DNA from: Sipunculus nudus
Taxonomy: Eukaryota > Annelida > Sipuncula > Golfingiida > Sipunculidae
Reading direction: 5' to 3'
DNA: 64,000 nucleotides
Assembly (NCBI GenBank): GCA_026874595.1
Contig: CM049306.1
Span: 28,079,519-28,143,518 of the forward strand
The notes under the pieces are model-generated. The model did not search any database. It worked only from the letters and a program-made list of their open reading frames with translations, and was not told the origin of the DNA. Both the position numbers and the translations under genes were made by a program. This document shows positions 1 to 61,575 of the stretch, one piece after another; the first letter of the stretch is position 1; every line of letters starts with the position of its first letter.

Positions 1-2451
1 GAAGGGGGAAAATTTGACTGGTTCTTCATGACTAGCAGAACACAGTAGCAGAATTTAAATTTTATATTAACATATCCTTCAATTTGTTCCTGAAATGACT
101 GGTTTACACATGGCACAGGTGGCATCATCTGTTTTAAAAAATGAAACTGAAATTCAAATCCAGACAGTCTCTATAATTGCCAGTTGTTATGTTGAAAATT
201 TGATAGGTGAAAGACTGATTATGTGGAATTAAACACATCAATTGTACTTTTTGACTGTTTTTCTTCAAATATTAATGTTGTACAAGCTATATCAGTTTAT
301 ATTAATAAAAATTAGTAAAGATACAACAAGATTCTCAAAATACATTTTTAATGCAAGGAAAATTATGATAAAAGTACATACAATACCAAATAAACACAAA
401 AGACATAAAATTACAATTAATCAAAATACAAGGTAAATGAAAGAGAAAATGATATTTTAAGAAAAAAATGGCCTGGATGTAAACTAACGCATGGAATAAA
501 ACTGAACCACAACCTAACATGCTTTTTTTCTGGTGGAAACATGGCACACCAGTACTCCCATTAAAAGTGCTCACGGATGAGTTAATATACGAGTTTTATA
601 AATTTATAAAGTTTATAAGAAAATTAATAAAACAATAAAACAATTATTGTGATTTCTTTTTAAAGAAATTGAGTCTTAATTTAAATGTTTTGTTTGATTA
701 TTCTACCTTTAAAGGGAAGCTTCACAAAAAAATCTCTGCACAGCAACTTTATCTGAGCAATACTGGACAGGATTATCGGAAGCACCTTTTATGCAACACA
801 ATGAATTCCAAATGACTGTCAGAGGTAAGAATGAAACCAGCCAAAACTTAAATCACACATTTATATAGTCTTTAATATTCGACACACGAGTCCTGCTATA
901 ATTGTCTAATGCAGACAGTGACTGGGGACCTACTGGTTCATAAAAAGTTATAAAATTGTATAGCTCTTGAATACAATGCCACAAGTATCATGGTTAAGGA
1001 TGAATAAACTTATCTTAGTGTGACAAGCACTACTTGTAGCTAGGTATACAAACCTTTTACAGCATTCTACCTTTGCCGATTGTCTTTCTGAATCCTCATG
1101 ACGCAGGGTTTCTGACAACAAGTGCTGCCACCTCAGTGGATTTGGATACACTAAATGTTCCTTGTTTTTTTTTACTTCTTTGGTGAACGTTATACAACTT
1201 TCGATATAAACATCCACTAAATAACAATATCTCATTACAAGGTTTGATGGTGAGGTTTGTTCAGGGATTTGCTTAAGAAGTTTGTGAAAATAAACTATAA
1301 AATTCAGGATGCCCATGAAAATATGGAAACTGTCTCCTTAAAATTTGAACATAAATAATGTCCTTTTCATCAGTAAAAACTCTCTCAAGCAAACATATTC
1401 AATATAATGATAAAATATAGTCAAGCACAAGCACACTCTATCAAGACTAAAGTAAAACGGCCTGATATTCACGTTCATTACATTTTAATGAGTCCAGCAG
1501 TCCAGTATCACATAATGATACAAAACTTAACACATATATAACATTAACAATGGGATTTCAAGGATAAAAATGTACAATATATATAAGAGTTAGTAAAACA
1601 TAAACAGATATAACTGCAGAATGGTAATTGGAAATGGTTCTCTTTTTGGTAAACACATAACACAATAAAATTATCAAAAAAAGGGATGTTCAGTCACATA
1701 TATTACAAAGTGATCTGATTAAATACTTGTTAACAAACAAATGCTACACTGATAAATCTTGTGTTGTATATAACTCAGGAATATGTTCCATAACAATGAG
1801 ATTTCAAATTGCCAAAATCTGTGTCAAATTGTTAGCAGCGGAGCTAAAAGTGGCGGCCACAGTGCCTGAGGCCTTTCATCTGCACAATCTGTGATAATAT
1901 ACTGGAGTAAACGTATTTCTTACTGATCAATGATTATGAAAAAGAGGAATAAAAATTCTGAATAAACTGAGTTTATGAATGTGAGAAAAGGAGTTCTGAA
2001 TATGTAATATGTCATTAAATTTAATGTTCAAAGCAATATATCATACATACAACATACCAGGTATGTACTTTCTGATTACACCCTGTCTGATGTTCTACGT
2101 GGCAGTCAAACAAAAACACACACAGGCACATTATTAACCAGAAGTTAAATTTTCTAATAAACTAAAAATATCTAAGTCTGTCTTTAATTTACTGTAGAGA
2201 TTCTGTTTTATCTCATGTAAATCAAAGTGGATAAACTTTGTATTCCATCTACACTCATATCTATTTGCAAATAGAGTGAATATAGCTCATGTTCAGAAAA
2301 CTGACACTAAATTCTTATAAAGCACTCTGGGTATTTGTGCAGAGGTACTGACAGCACCAAATTGAAACTTGAATCTGATCTATCAATACTTTCTTGTATG
2401 ACAAACACTTGTGCCTTTCATTTTTATTTACATATTTACAACTATTGACAA
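1..2451. other. Copine 3' flank, no gene seen
   Basis: This is AT-rich sequence with no recognisable coding exon and no copy of the families described here. The longest frame (minus strand, 948-1316) has no domain or splice context that I recognise. Confidence 0.5.
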
Positions 2452-4782
2452 ACAAGGGACCTATGGGTCACAACGCTCAGCTGTTATATATGATAAAAAA
2501 ATATTATTTAGAAATGAGGCACATGCTGGTTTTGTGTGGTAATAAATATAAGCTGTATTATGAGTTGTTGTTGTTTAGCTTATGTATGATTTTGATAGTA
2601 CCTTTGGAGACGGGGAAGAGGATTGATTTCATTTATTTTATTAACAAATGGAGTACTATTGTCACACAGATTTTGACTTGGCCATATAACTTATAAGCAG
2701 AACATATAATATAAGAGTTTAACTATTTATTTTAAAAAATTACAAATATTGTTCCAAATATAATTTTTATTAAAAATAATAAGAGAATCATATGATTTTT
2801 TAAAATGAAATATAACTGAAATGATTATTAAAATAATATTAAAAAATATATTCATGAATGCATTCATGAATACATTTTGAAAGTATTTGCACGAGTATTC
2901 ATATACTTTCATTTTTACCTGAATTCCCATTCTTTATGCAAGAAATTTTATAATGGAGTACATAATCATATTCGTATTTAAATACAATTACAAAGTATTC
3001 GCACCATGTCTGGTATTTATTCAGTTTTCACCAAACAATGATGTTGAGAATCCAGAATATACAAAATTCACACATTTAAATAATGATCATAAGTACCTGG
3101 TTTTATGGCTTTTATTTATATTAAAAAATAACTGTAAAAAATTCATTTTGGACTAATTTCACATCAATGTACACACTAGACACAGTAGGAATCTAGATTA
3201 ATATTATCAACTGCATCTTTGTCTATCATTAATTTCCTTCATATGATCCCTAATGATTAGTAATGAATAATATGATTTACTTCTTTATCATTAAAATTGA
3301 ACTGAAAAATGCCATAGGTGACTGCATGGTGTTATTTGGAATACGTGACATTCTACCCATCGATACAAGATTCCTATATCATCAGTAACTGCAAGTTAAT
3401 TTCCTGTTACTATCAACTAACAAATTCCTTTTCTTTTTTTCTTTAATTTGTTATTAAAAACCAATAAAAATTTATTAATTTATTGTTTATTGTTATGTTG
3501 TTGGTTAAAACTACTAGATGAGTTGGGTTGGACACCTGGATCAACTGTGGCTGGCCATAAGCTGCCTGGATTCCGTGTATGACTCGCCTCAAGCATGCCA
3601 AGAGGGGCTGGAGAGAGCCAAAGTCTGACAGGGTCTCATAAAAAACATTAATAAAGCTACAATTTTTGGCCAATTTCTTTCAGCTTTCTAAACTAAAAAG
3701 CTGAAATCCTTATGTGTGCATGATATGAAAATTATATCAACAGTATACTGACATCATTCTGGCATGTGCATAGAGAATGAAAAATATGTATATTATTTAT
3801 GATTAAAGACAGATCAGTGGTTTTGATATTAGGCAGTCTTGAAGTGTAACAATGGGTTTTTAATGGAAAAATGAAGTTTTTCATTATTATCTCGAAGGTC
3901 TATAGTCCTAGTGACCAAATTCTTGGCATGGTAGGGGATTTTGGAGACATCTAACTGTATGCCGAATTTAAGGAACTTAGAGCTGAAGCTGGGGTGCTGA
4001 GCTCTTGCAAACTGCATAGCACTAGCTTGATGTAAACAATATGTTACATGGTGCTTGAAAACTTGAATAAAATCTACAGTTTTTGATCAACTGGTTTCAA
4101 ATTTTTGGTGTTAACAGTTGAAATGCTAACAAAAACATGCTGTGAAAATTAAATCCACAGTACTTACAGGAAAAAAACGTGCCATGGTCAAATTTGGGCA
4201 AAATTTAAGGTACCAATTTTTTATTTTTGTTAATATTTTAAAAAATTTAAAAGATTTTCATCTAATTTTGGGTATACAATTTAATTTTGATTAATAAAAG
4301 TTATATTACTGGAAAAAAGGTCCATAGCTTTAACATTTTTTGTGTTAAGTGATCAAATATCTTTCCTGATTTTTTACAAAATGCATTATGTTTGGGCCCA
4401 TAAGTTTTTTAAATTAAATAATACAGACATAATTTCTGGCATGTACATAGGAACTATATAGAGGAATATTTATGGTAAATATGAGGAAAAACAGATGAGT
4501 GATTTTGATATTAGGCAGTCCTGAAGTGTGAAAATAGGTTTTTAATAAAAAATTGAGGTTTTTCCTTAATTTCTCAAAGGAACGAAGTTGCAAAAACCCA
4601 GTTTTCGGCATGGTAGGAGATCTTGGGGACATCTAACATTATGCTGAATTTTGGATTCCTAGGTCTTACGGTTTCAAAACGTGCCACATCTACAGCCGGA
4701 CGGACGGACGGACAGACAGACGGACGACGGACAATGGACCACGACTATAGCTCAGATGACTTATAGTCAGCTGAGCTAAAAA
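2452..4782 (+). repeat. Family-1 HINE/pearl-like element, 5' type a
   Basis: It begins ACAAGGGACC, then the GCTCAGCTG motif and the TTATATATG head. The body is AT-rich, followed by a GGAC-type microsatellite (about 4696-4731) and the 3' hairpin (TAGCTCAG-a-TGACT paired with AGTCA-g-CTGAGCTA), and it ends CTAAAAA. It is near-identical along much of its length to 17530-20151 and 50777-53418. No protein is encoded; the open frames rich in RPSV are microsatellite read-through. Confidence 0.8.
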
Positions 4783-5366
4783 GGATATTTACAAAAGAGA
4801 ACAGAATGTAAAACGTGAGATAAATCTGCTTGAGGTACAGCCTTTAATAAACAGTTACTTTTCTAGGATTATCATTAATGGTCATGCTTGTACAGTGGCT
4901 GATTAATCCATTGTGGTCATAGCCACTTGAGGTCATATTTATTTGTGAAGCATATAATTACCTTAATCAAAGACTATATGCTAACTATATCATCTATATA
5001 GTGACCTACAGTACACTTTTCTATGCAGCATATAATTAATTCAGATGACATGTTCCAGAGCATTATCACTGAACTGTTCCGGTATCTAACCATATATCAT
5101 CTACATGTTGACCTACAGTTTACTTTTCTATACAACATATAATAAATTCAGATGACATGTTCTGGAGCATTAACCCTCATAATGCTCTCAGGCCTAGCAT
5201 CTCTGGGAACACCTTTATTATTTGTGTACCGGTACATATATTTAGAAACTGAATGTTGTAAATTCAGCAGTGCCCCACAGTATAACCACTTGTGCATAGG
5301 CCTGTCAGCAATGTTCTGTCAGCAGCTGTATCAACAACCATTCTTGGGTCTGCCATACTTTACTAA
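4783..5366. other. Short spacer between two family-1 elements
   Basis: It holds a local imperfect duplication of about 115 bp: the phrase around ATAATTCAGATGACATGTTC occurs near 5034 and again near 5145. No gene is seen. Confidence 0.45.
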
Positions 5367-8300
5367 ACAAGAGACCCATGGGTCACGGCGCTCAGCTGAT
5401 CGTGATTGTACTATAAATGTTTCTCCACTGTGATACTATATGGAGTCGATAAAGCTTATGAATATCATGGACATGTTGGCTGTTATAAAGGAATGTAATG
5501 TAATATGTGAGTAAATGATAAATGAAACTACCTGACTGATGGATTAATAGAGTCAAATATAGTGGTTTATTTTTTATTTATTTAGGAGGGGTTGAAAATT
5601 GTGATATATTTGAGCAAATATGAATGCAATGACAGCAGTAATAAGCAGTAGTAGAATGATGATAAGGCTATTTGTTGAAGGATCTAAAGTGTATGGTAGT
5701 CTGCAAGCTTTCAATTTGACAGATATGATGTTATGATTAACTATGCTGATGAAGTGATTTATGAATTTGTGACTGTATGACACAATATCTCTTTAGTCTT
5801 GACAACGTACATTATTGTGATGCCCACTATGTCTACATATTACACAATATTGACATAATTTCTGGCATGTACATAGGTACCTATGGACGTATAGTTATAC
5901 AAAATATTAAAGTATGAATATATCTGATTCATGTTGTTCTTGCTTACTGAGGCCGACTTTGGGATGAGGTTTGGAGAAGGGAAAAGTGAGGGCAGCACGA
6001 AGGTGGATGTAGAAATATTCTATTGTAATGTTTTTCATTTATATAAGAATATGAAAAGCTAAGAGGAAAGGGGCCCTCCTACTTCGTTATAGTAAAGTTC
6101 TAAATATATGATTGCAAACTAATACTCTGACGAGACTGTCATGAAGAAAAACAGTAAAATTTTGAGATACTGTGATGCATATGAAAATTTACAGATGGAC
6201 AGGCAAGTGGACAGAATGGACTAATACATTTATTTCACTTTCAAGGGAATAATGCATTTAAGTTTATATATAATCCTATTTTTTTAAGCATATCCACTTT
6301 TTCCATTAAGAAGTTTTTATCTGAATCATTTTTTTATTTACAGGTTTTATAAATTTTTAATAAAAAAACCTGAAAATACAAGTTAAAATATTAGAATTGT
6401 TGCAAAAGTTGCAATCATTATATATACAGAGTAAAAAACTGAAACCATAAGTTAAAATGTTAGAACTGTTGCAAAAGTTGCAATCATCATATATCCAGAG
6501 TGTAGCTCATATTGGGTCATATTATGCATACACATATATTTTATTATTTTTAAATCATAAATGTTTAAACTGAATTTAAAAGAAAATAATGCCACAACAT
6601 GGCATCAACAAGAATATTCCTTGAATCACTATTAAAAAGTTTTGCACATTGGAGTTATCAGTATATGCTTAATTTTATTCACTAAAATAAAATAAAAGTA
6701 AATTTGATAAAATAAAACATCTTTTCAAATAAAGTATACACACTGTTGGTTGAATGAGGGACAAACAATATCATTGTGCTAATTACTATCCCAGTTTTAA
6801 TTTATTACTGGAATTAATAGTCAATTTCACACCTGGTAAAGTTTTTACTCTTCTGAAGTAAGGAATTACTTATCCGATGAACATCCACACTTTCATAACA
6901 ATACACCACTTTGTGGACACAATTAAATGTATACTATAATCATTGTAACCCTGGTGGTACAATACAAAATCTAAAATCTAGCATAGCCTAGAATAAGAAT
7001 GAATCAAATACAGAAAATAATAACATTCATCTAGTTTATGCACCATCTGAGGGGGGGGGGAGTGCAGGGCAGAGGGGAAGCCTGCTGGTAGTGGCCAGGC
7101 TGACCCAAGGCAAGCTGCCTGGGATGGGTTACATAATGCAAGTGAAGGCTGTACTACTAGGTGGGCTAGATGTAAACAACACTTGACATGGTGTATGAAA
7201 ACATGAATAAAAGCTATTCTTTCCAATCAATTTCTTTGAAATTTCAGATTTTAAAAAATTAAATCCTTATGTATATATGCTGTGAAAATAAATCAACAGT
7301 GCCAAAGTTGGACAAAATTTAAGATATTGATTTTTTATTTATGCTAATAACTTGAAAAAATTTGCAAAATTCAGATCTAATGTTGGGTAAACAATTGAAT
7401 CTTGATTAAACTTAGTTATATTCCTGAAAAAAAGTCTCTAGGTTCAGCAATTCTCATGTTAGGTGAGTAAATATATTTCCTGATTTTTTAAAAAATTGCA
7501 TTATGTTTTGGCCTATAACTTCAAAATAATACCCAATACTGACCTAATTTTTGGTATGTTCATAGAAAATGTATGAATGAATGTAAATACTAAATACGAT
7601 CAAAAACAGATCAGTGGTTTTGATATTAGGCGGCCTTGAAGTGTAACAATGGCTTTTTTTATGGAAAACAGTTTTTTTTCCTTAATATCTCGAAGGAACG
7701 AAGTTCTAATGACCCAATTTTCGGTATGGTAGGAGATTTTGGGGACATCTAAAATTATGCCAACAGCCTGGGGAGCATAGAGATGTGCACTGAATGACCT
7801 ACAGTCATCAAAGTGGACTGCTTGACAATGTAAGGGAATACAACAAGAGCCTCCAAAAAAATTCAATAACTAGCCTAATTTTGCAGCTTTTATTTTCAAA
7901 TTTCAGATTTTAACAGATTAAATCCTTATGTATACATGCTGAGAAAATTAAATCCACAGTACTTAGGCCAAAAAAAATTAAAGTTATGGTTCTCAGGCAC
8001 CGCCCGCATCAATTTTAAACCCCCGCATCAAAAATTTTTATTTTAATTTTCAATAAAAACTTTCCAATTTTGAGCTGCTGCTGCTCCCATATTTCTTTCA
8101 AGAAGATAAAACCATACAATTTCCTTTGTTTTGTAGGGCTTTTACTTATTTAGCAAAATAAAACTGTTATTTTCATGCTTTTCCCCTTATCATTTGACAT
8201 TTTTATCGAAACCTACCAAAAAATTTAAAATAAAAAAAGCGCCCGCCTGCATTGATTTCTGAAAAAAAGTGCCTGAGAACCATACCCTTTTTTTATTTTG

Positions 8301-8921
8301 GCCTTACAGGAAAAAAAAGTGCCGTGGCTATAGTTGGGCAAAATTTAAGGTACAAATTTTATATTTTTGCCAATATTTAAAAAAATTTAACAGATTTTGA
8401 TCTAATTTTTGGTATACAATTAAATTTTGATTAATTAAAGTTGTATTACTGGAAAAAAGTCCCTACCTTTAACACTTTTTGTCTTAAGTGACAAAATATC
8501 TTCCTGATTTTTTTTACAAAGTCCATTACGTTTGGGCCCATAACTTTTTTAAATTATAAAATACTGACTTAATATCTGGCATGTACATAGGAACTATATA
8601 GAGGAATATTTATGGTAAATATGAAGAAAACCAGATGAGTGGTTTTGATATTAGGCAGTCCTGAAGTGTGAAAATAGATTTCTAATAAAAAAAATTGAGG
8701 TTTTTCCTTAATATCTTGAAGGAACGAAGTCCTATTGACCCAATTTTCGGCATGGTAGGAGATTTTGGGGACATCTAACTGTATGCCGAATTTCAGATTC
8801 GTAGGTTCAACGGTGATAAAACGTGCCAGTCTTATGGACGGACATCCGGACAGACGGACGGACGGACGGACAATGGACCACGACTATAGCTCAGGTGACT
8901 TATAGTCAGCTGAGCTAAAAA
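5367..8921 (+). repeat. Family-1 element, 5' type c, with nested MITE
   Basis: The 5' end is ACAAGAGACC with GCTCAGCTG, followed by the head found again at 28081. The 3' end is the standard hairpin plus CTAAAAA, preceded by GGAC repeats at about 8838-8868. At 3.55 kb it is the longest copy here. A 338-bp MITE sits inside at 7966-8303. Part of the middle (about 6000-6950) is not shared with the other copies. Confidence 0.65.
7966..8303. mobile_element. Harbinger-like MITE, copy 1
   Basis: Terminal inverted repeats start GGCCAAAA and contain TATGGTTCTCAGGCAC. It is flanked by TTA on both sides (7963-7965 and 8304-8306). Sibling family-1 copies show the empty site acTTAcagg with a single TTA. 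TWA target duplication is typical of PIF/Harbinger. No transposase is present. Confidence 0.8.
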
Positions 8922-9200
8922 TCCAGATATATTAGCACTTACCAAAGACTTTATATGAAAGAGTAAAAATTCTTAAAAAATAGTAGTATTCTATCAAAAT
9001 TAACAACTTGTTTCTAATATAAAAATGCAATAATTTTCTAAATCTATAAAACAACTGTCTAGAAGAGTTAACTCTAAACACCTATAATAGAAAACAAAAC
9101 AAAAAATTCATTTTGTTACTTGATAATTTAAAGAGAACCTCCTTTTGGGGTCACCAGCAAATCAGGGTGAGTCATTTATGCCCTTTGAAATCTCTCATGT
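8922..9200. other. Probable distal 3' UTR / flank of the copine
   Basis: AT-rich, non-repetitive within this window, without coding features. It joins the last copine exon to the end of a family-1 element. Confidence 0.4.
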
Positions 9201-9206
9201 TTTATT
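9201..9206 (-). promoter_or_regulatory. Candidate polyadenylation signal for the copine
   Basis: An AATAAA hexamer on the minus strand lies about 117 bp downstream of the stop. It is the first well-placed one. Others occur further down in this AT-rich flank, so the real 3' end is not settled. Confidence 0.35.
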
Positions 9207-9322
9207 TCATTATAACAGAGTATTCTGACTATGACTACCTTCATTATCTTGAAAATACAAAGGTCAGTCTACAGTACACAGTATGAGGTAGTGGGCACCG
9301 GAATATGTTTTATTTTTCTCAT

Positions 9323-57963
<48,641 letters not shown>

Positions 57964-59211
57964 AATTATGGGCCTTTAAGGTAACTACACGGATAGACCC
58001 AAAGCAGTGGTACAATATTATATCATGTACAACCTCAAAGTCTGTGTAGCACACAGTAATGTATATACAGGTATATAGTATTTAGGTTAGCACACAAGGC
58101 TACTTGTGTACTTGAAGATTGTCAATTCCCTTCTGAAATAGCCCAGGGCTATTACTAGAATTATTTGTTGTTTAATACCCACTTGTTCTTGTAACCTCAG
58201 TACCAGACAGTTTTGGTTATCATCATGTATACAGCATATATTGTTACCACTTTTAAATACAATGGCAAATGACCAGTCTACTTTCCTTTAATAAATGCCT
58301 GTAATGCTATCACTGTCCTGGATCCTTTTGGTGTCCTGTATTTGTAAAGCCTTTGTTGATGTAGCTATGAGTGTTTTTACACAGTGCAAAGTTATCTAAG
58401 GCCACCAAGCTCAATAATTTAAACAGATTGGTGTCGATCTAGACCCAGTTGTGGGTCTATAGACGTTGATCCTCTTTGGTAGTTTCTTGAAATATCTTCC
58501 TATGAGCCCGGCACCACAAGTTCAAATACGGATTCAAGTGCAGCTTTTAAAGATTATTCATACAAACACTGAAATATATCCATGACACCCGGTAGTTTCA
58601 CATGACTGTGTGGTCAATAATTAAACTGTTCAATATTGTTCACATACAGTAACAATTTAACACTTGTGATTTGATATTCCGCTATAATTCAGAGAACATG
58701 CAGTCATTCCACTTATTCATTGAAAATGGATCCAGCAAAGAACACCAGTAATGACCTGATGACATTCCATGCATAATGTTGCCCAAGATAATTTGCTTTT
58801 AATAGTAATACTGTCTACTGGCTCAGTCAGTGTTTGGGCATTATATATATTCTCTGAATACTCAAGTTTTCTAAGCAGACATCATTTCATTTGCCAACAG
58901 CCAACACTTTATCATGCAAATAAGTCTATATAAGTGCGCTGCTGACAACAATTTTCCACCACTGAAGATGTATGGAAAACTACCCATGGTGCAGGTCAAT
59001 AGTCTCAGCTTTGGGGAACCCCAGTGTGTGTGACGTCATACGTGTTTATTTACTTTGCTTGCTCTGGGTACTCCCTTGCTGCACAAGAGAGATCCGGAAA
59101 AGACAGGACCGAGGGATGTCAGCATGTTACCATGGAGAAATATCCTTGTTTACAATTACATTTGGCAATTACCACGTTTATTTGGTATTTAAAGTGTTAA
59201 AGAACACTTAC
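57964..59211. other. Copine 5' region between start exon and candidate UTR exon
   Basis: This is probably a 5' intron. It contains a plus-strand octamer (ATGCAAAT, 58916-58923) with TATATAAG 5 bp after it (58929-58936) and a TGACGTCA at about 59032. Confidence 0.4.
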
Positions 59212-59460
59212 CGCACAGAAACAGATAGTTCAACTTGGGATAACGGGATTGAAGCGGCTCCAGGCTGAAAACTTGCTCCCTGGTACTCCATTTTGCATTT
59301 GCTGAGCATTCACGTGAGGTCATGACCTTACGCCATTCTCCGCTCTTTGACCTTTGACCAGTATTCATTTCACAACTACCTTGCAGTGACGTAAGATGAC
59401 ACGCATTGGTTGAGTGCGCCACCATGCGGAGATCAGCTGTGACATGAACAAAATAAAACA
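59212..59460 (-). other. Candidate 5' non-coding exon of the copine
   Basis: On the minus strand a perfect donor (GTAAGT) sits at 59211-59206. It follows a stretch that is less AT-rich than its surroundings. Acceptor-like CGTGTAG or TTAAAG sites precede the exon-1 ATG, so splicing across 57990-59211 is plausible. The upper end of the exon is not visible. Any ATG in this exon would read out of frame, as an upstream ORF. Confidence 0.4.
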
Positions 59461-60174
59461 AAAAAAAAAAGCTTGTTCTTTTTGGATATTTATGAGAGTA
59501 GCTAATATTCCTGATAAGCGGGTGTTTGTCCGGGGGGGGGGGGGGGTGTCCCAGTAGTAATTTTTTATAGACAGATTCTGAAAAATGTAGTTTGAATTAA
59601 GTTCATACCGGTATATAATGAAAATGCCGAAGCAGTAATTACTCTTAAAAGTGCGATGAACCAACCGAAGCGTCCTTTGACAAACCTGTCTTTAATTGAT
59701 TTTAGGCTTCCCTTAGAGATAACATGTTGTCAGAAAGGGAATGTTACTAGTAGATGCGATCAGCCAAGGAATCATGTCGGGACACGTAAGGTTTTTAATT
59801 CTTTATTCTGAAGCCGGTTCAGTCTACAAATTAACAAAATATAAATTCACTTTAATGTTTAAAGGTTAATCTCATAGCATATAAGTATGGGCATGGATGA
59901 ATAAATATATAATGATTTCCTAATCCGTTCTGTGTATGGATGATATTTACAGGGGAACCATCAATTCAATATTTATGAAAATCCAACTGCGTGTTACAGT
60001 ATTATAATAAATAGATAAATAATATAAATATAAAAGCATAAATTAAAACAAAGAAATTAATTCAAGTTGCGAAATATGTGAAGGAATATTCACCAAGATC
60101 CTAATTGGTTGAAAATCTATCCATTAATTGCTGGGGAAAAACTAAAAGCAAATACTTTTTCCTTTAGATGGTGG

Positions 60175-60240
<66 letters not shown>

Positions 60241-61299
60241 ATGCATGACTACACACTGCAACATAATATCTCGAAACACCAATAATAAAAAGTATACATA
60301 TGACTTGTGACTTTTTCTGGTGACGGATATAACCTAAACATATGTATAAACTGTATATGCTCGTATATGAAAGTATGGCAAATAACAAGGTGATAAGACT
60401 GCATGGAAAAAATAATGCGTCTTATTTCATCTGATAAGTGAACTTTTTAACAATTAACCTCAGCTGACTTCTTATTATTTTAAAATGATGGCACACACGA
60501 GTACTGATTCTATACCTGAGTAATGGACGCGGGGCTCCAGTACTCCTACCAGGACCAGTTCAGGTGTAAAAGCTTAAAAATACCATATATACGGAGTGAT
60601 TATCAAACGGAGAAGTATTGCAGCGGTATCATAAAATATTGCCCATTTACTCGAATAAAAAATAATGAATATAGTATTAGAGATGTGAATTTTCGTTATG
60701 TTTAAAATTATTGATAAGGTTTTAAACACCTTTATAAAACCAATAACAACAGTTTGTTTTTATCACCTGATTAGGAGTCTATTAGACCATACCCATCAGT
60801 AATAATCGCACTGGCGTAAATGTCGTCTGCGGTTTTCGGGCCCTGTAGGCCAGCATTGCCGGTTTTGTATATAAAATGAAACATACCGCTACATGCCTAA
60901 GGTTCTGGAAAATATTTGAACGGTTTTGGACGTAAACGTAAATAATTGGATTTTTTTTGGGGGGGGGGGAGGGGCCGTGTAGACTAAATCATGCAGTAGA
61001 ATACATATTAGAAGTGTAATTTCGATAAGCACTTGCCTGACCACTCTAAAATTATTCTTTTTTTAAAGCATCCCGTATAAAATGTTATGAAATGTATGAT
61101 TAATTAAAACGATTCATTTATACATTAAGAGCTGTGGGATTGGTGCTATTCAAGACAATTCTTTTATTCGCTCGCTTATTTCCTAGAAAAATGGCACACC
61201 CTCCAACAATTTGTATATGCAGACCTATGACGTATTGGAAATCCCCTACGTGGTGATTCGCATGTGGTGCGTTGACTGGCTGCCTAGGTTTATTCCATC
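59461..61299. other. Intergenic region between copine and PSTK
   Basis: It holds the candidate copine start region, a poly-G run (about 59532-59547), a TA microsatellite (about 60175-60237) and a second G-rich run (about 60958-60969). Core promoter motifs for PSTK are not obvious. A TGACGTAT lies about 70 bp before its ATG. Confidence 0.45.
60175..60237. repeat. TA dinucleotide microsatellite
   Basis: About 30 TA repeats with one TG interruption, between the two genes. Confidence 0.95.
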
Positions 61300-61575
61300 A
61301 TGTGTGCAGTCTGCATTTGTATCTTGTGTGGAATTCCGGCATCCGGGAAGACTAGTCTAGCAAAAAGGATAATTCATAATATAAACAGTAATGCGCCAAC
61401 AGACCTTGTAGACCACCAGGGCGATAATAAGGGCAATGAAACCAGTCCGTGTTGTCAAAAGGAATATCTAAAGTTGACAGCAGTGCACATACCTTATGAC
61501 AGCATCATTACTAACGAGAAAGAGTCCGATATCCTACAACAGTGTAATCAGGATAAAGATCAAGGCAACAACCAG
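61300..61575 (+). CDS. PSTK: PSTK exon 1
   Basis: The exon runs from ATG to AACCAG|GTGATC, 276 nt, phase 0. The open frame continues 87 nt past the donor as random-looking sequence, so I end the exon at the donor. The segment at residues 31-60 is low in similarity to vertebrate PSTK. Confidence 0.88.

Noticed and set aside
948-1316. 122-residue minus-strand open frame downstream of the copine
   Set aside because: No recognised domain, no splice or promoter context; chance length in this AT-rich flank is likely.
59189-59461. 90-residue minus-strand open frame upstream of the copine start
   Set aside because: It would join exon 1 out of frame through either plausible acceptor; better explained as a 5' non-coding exon.
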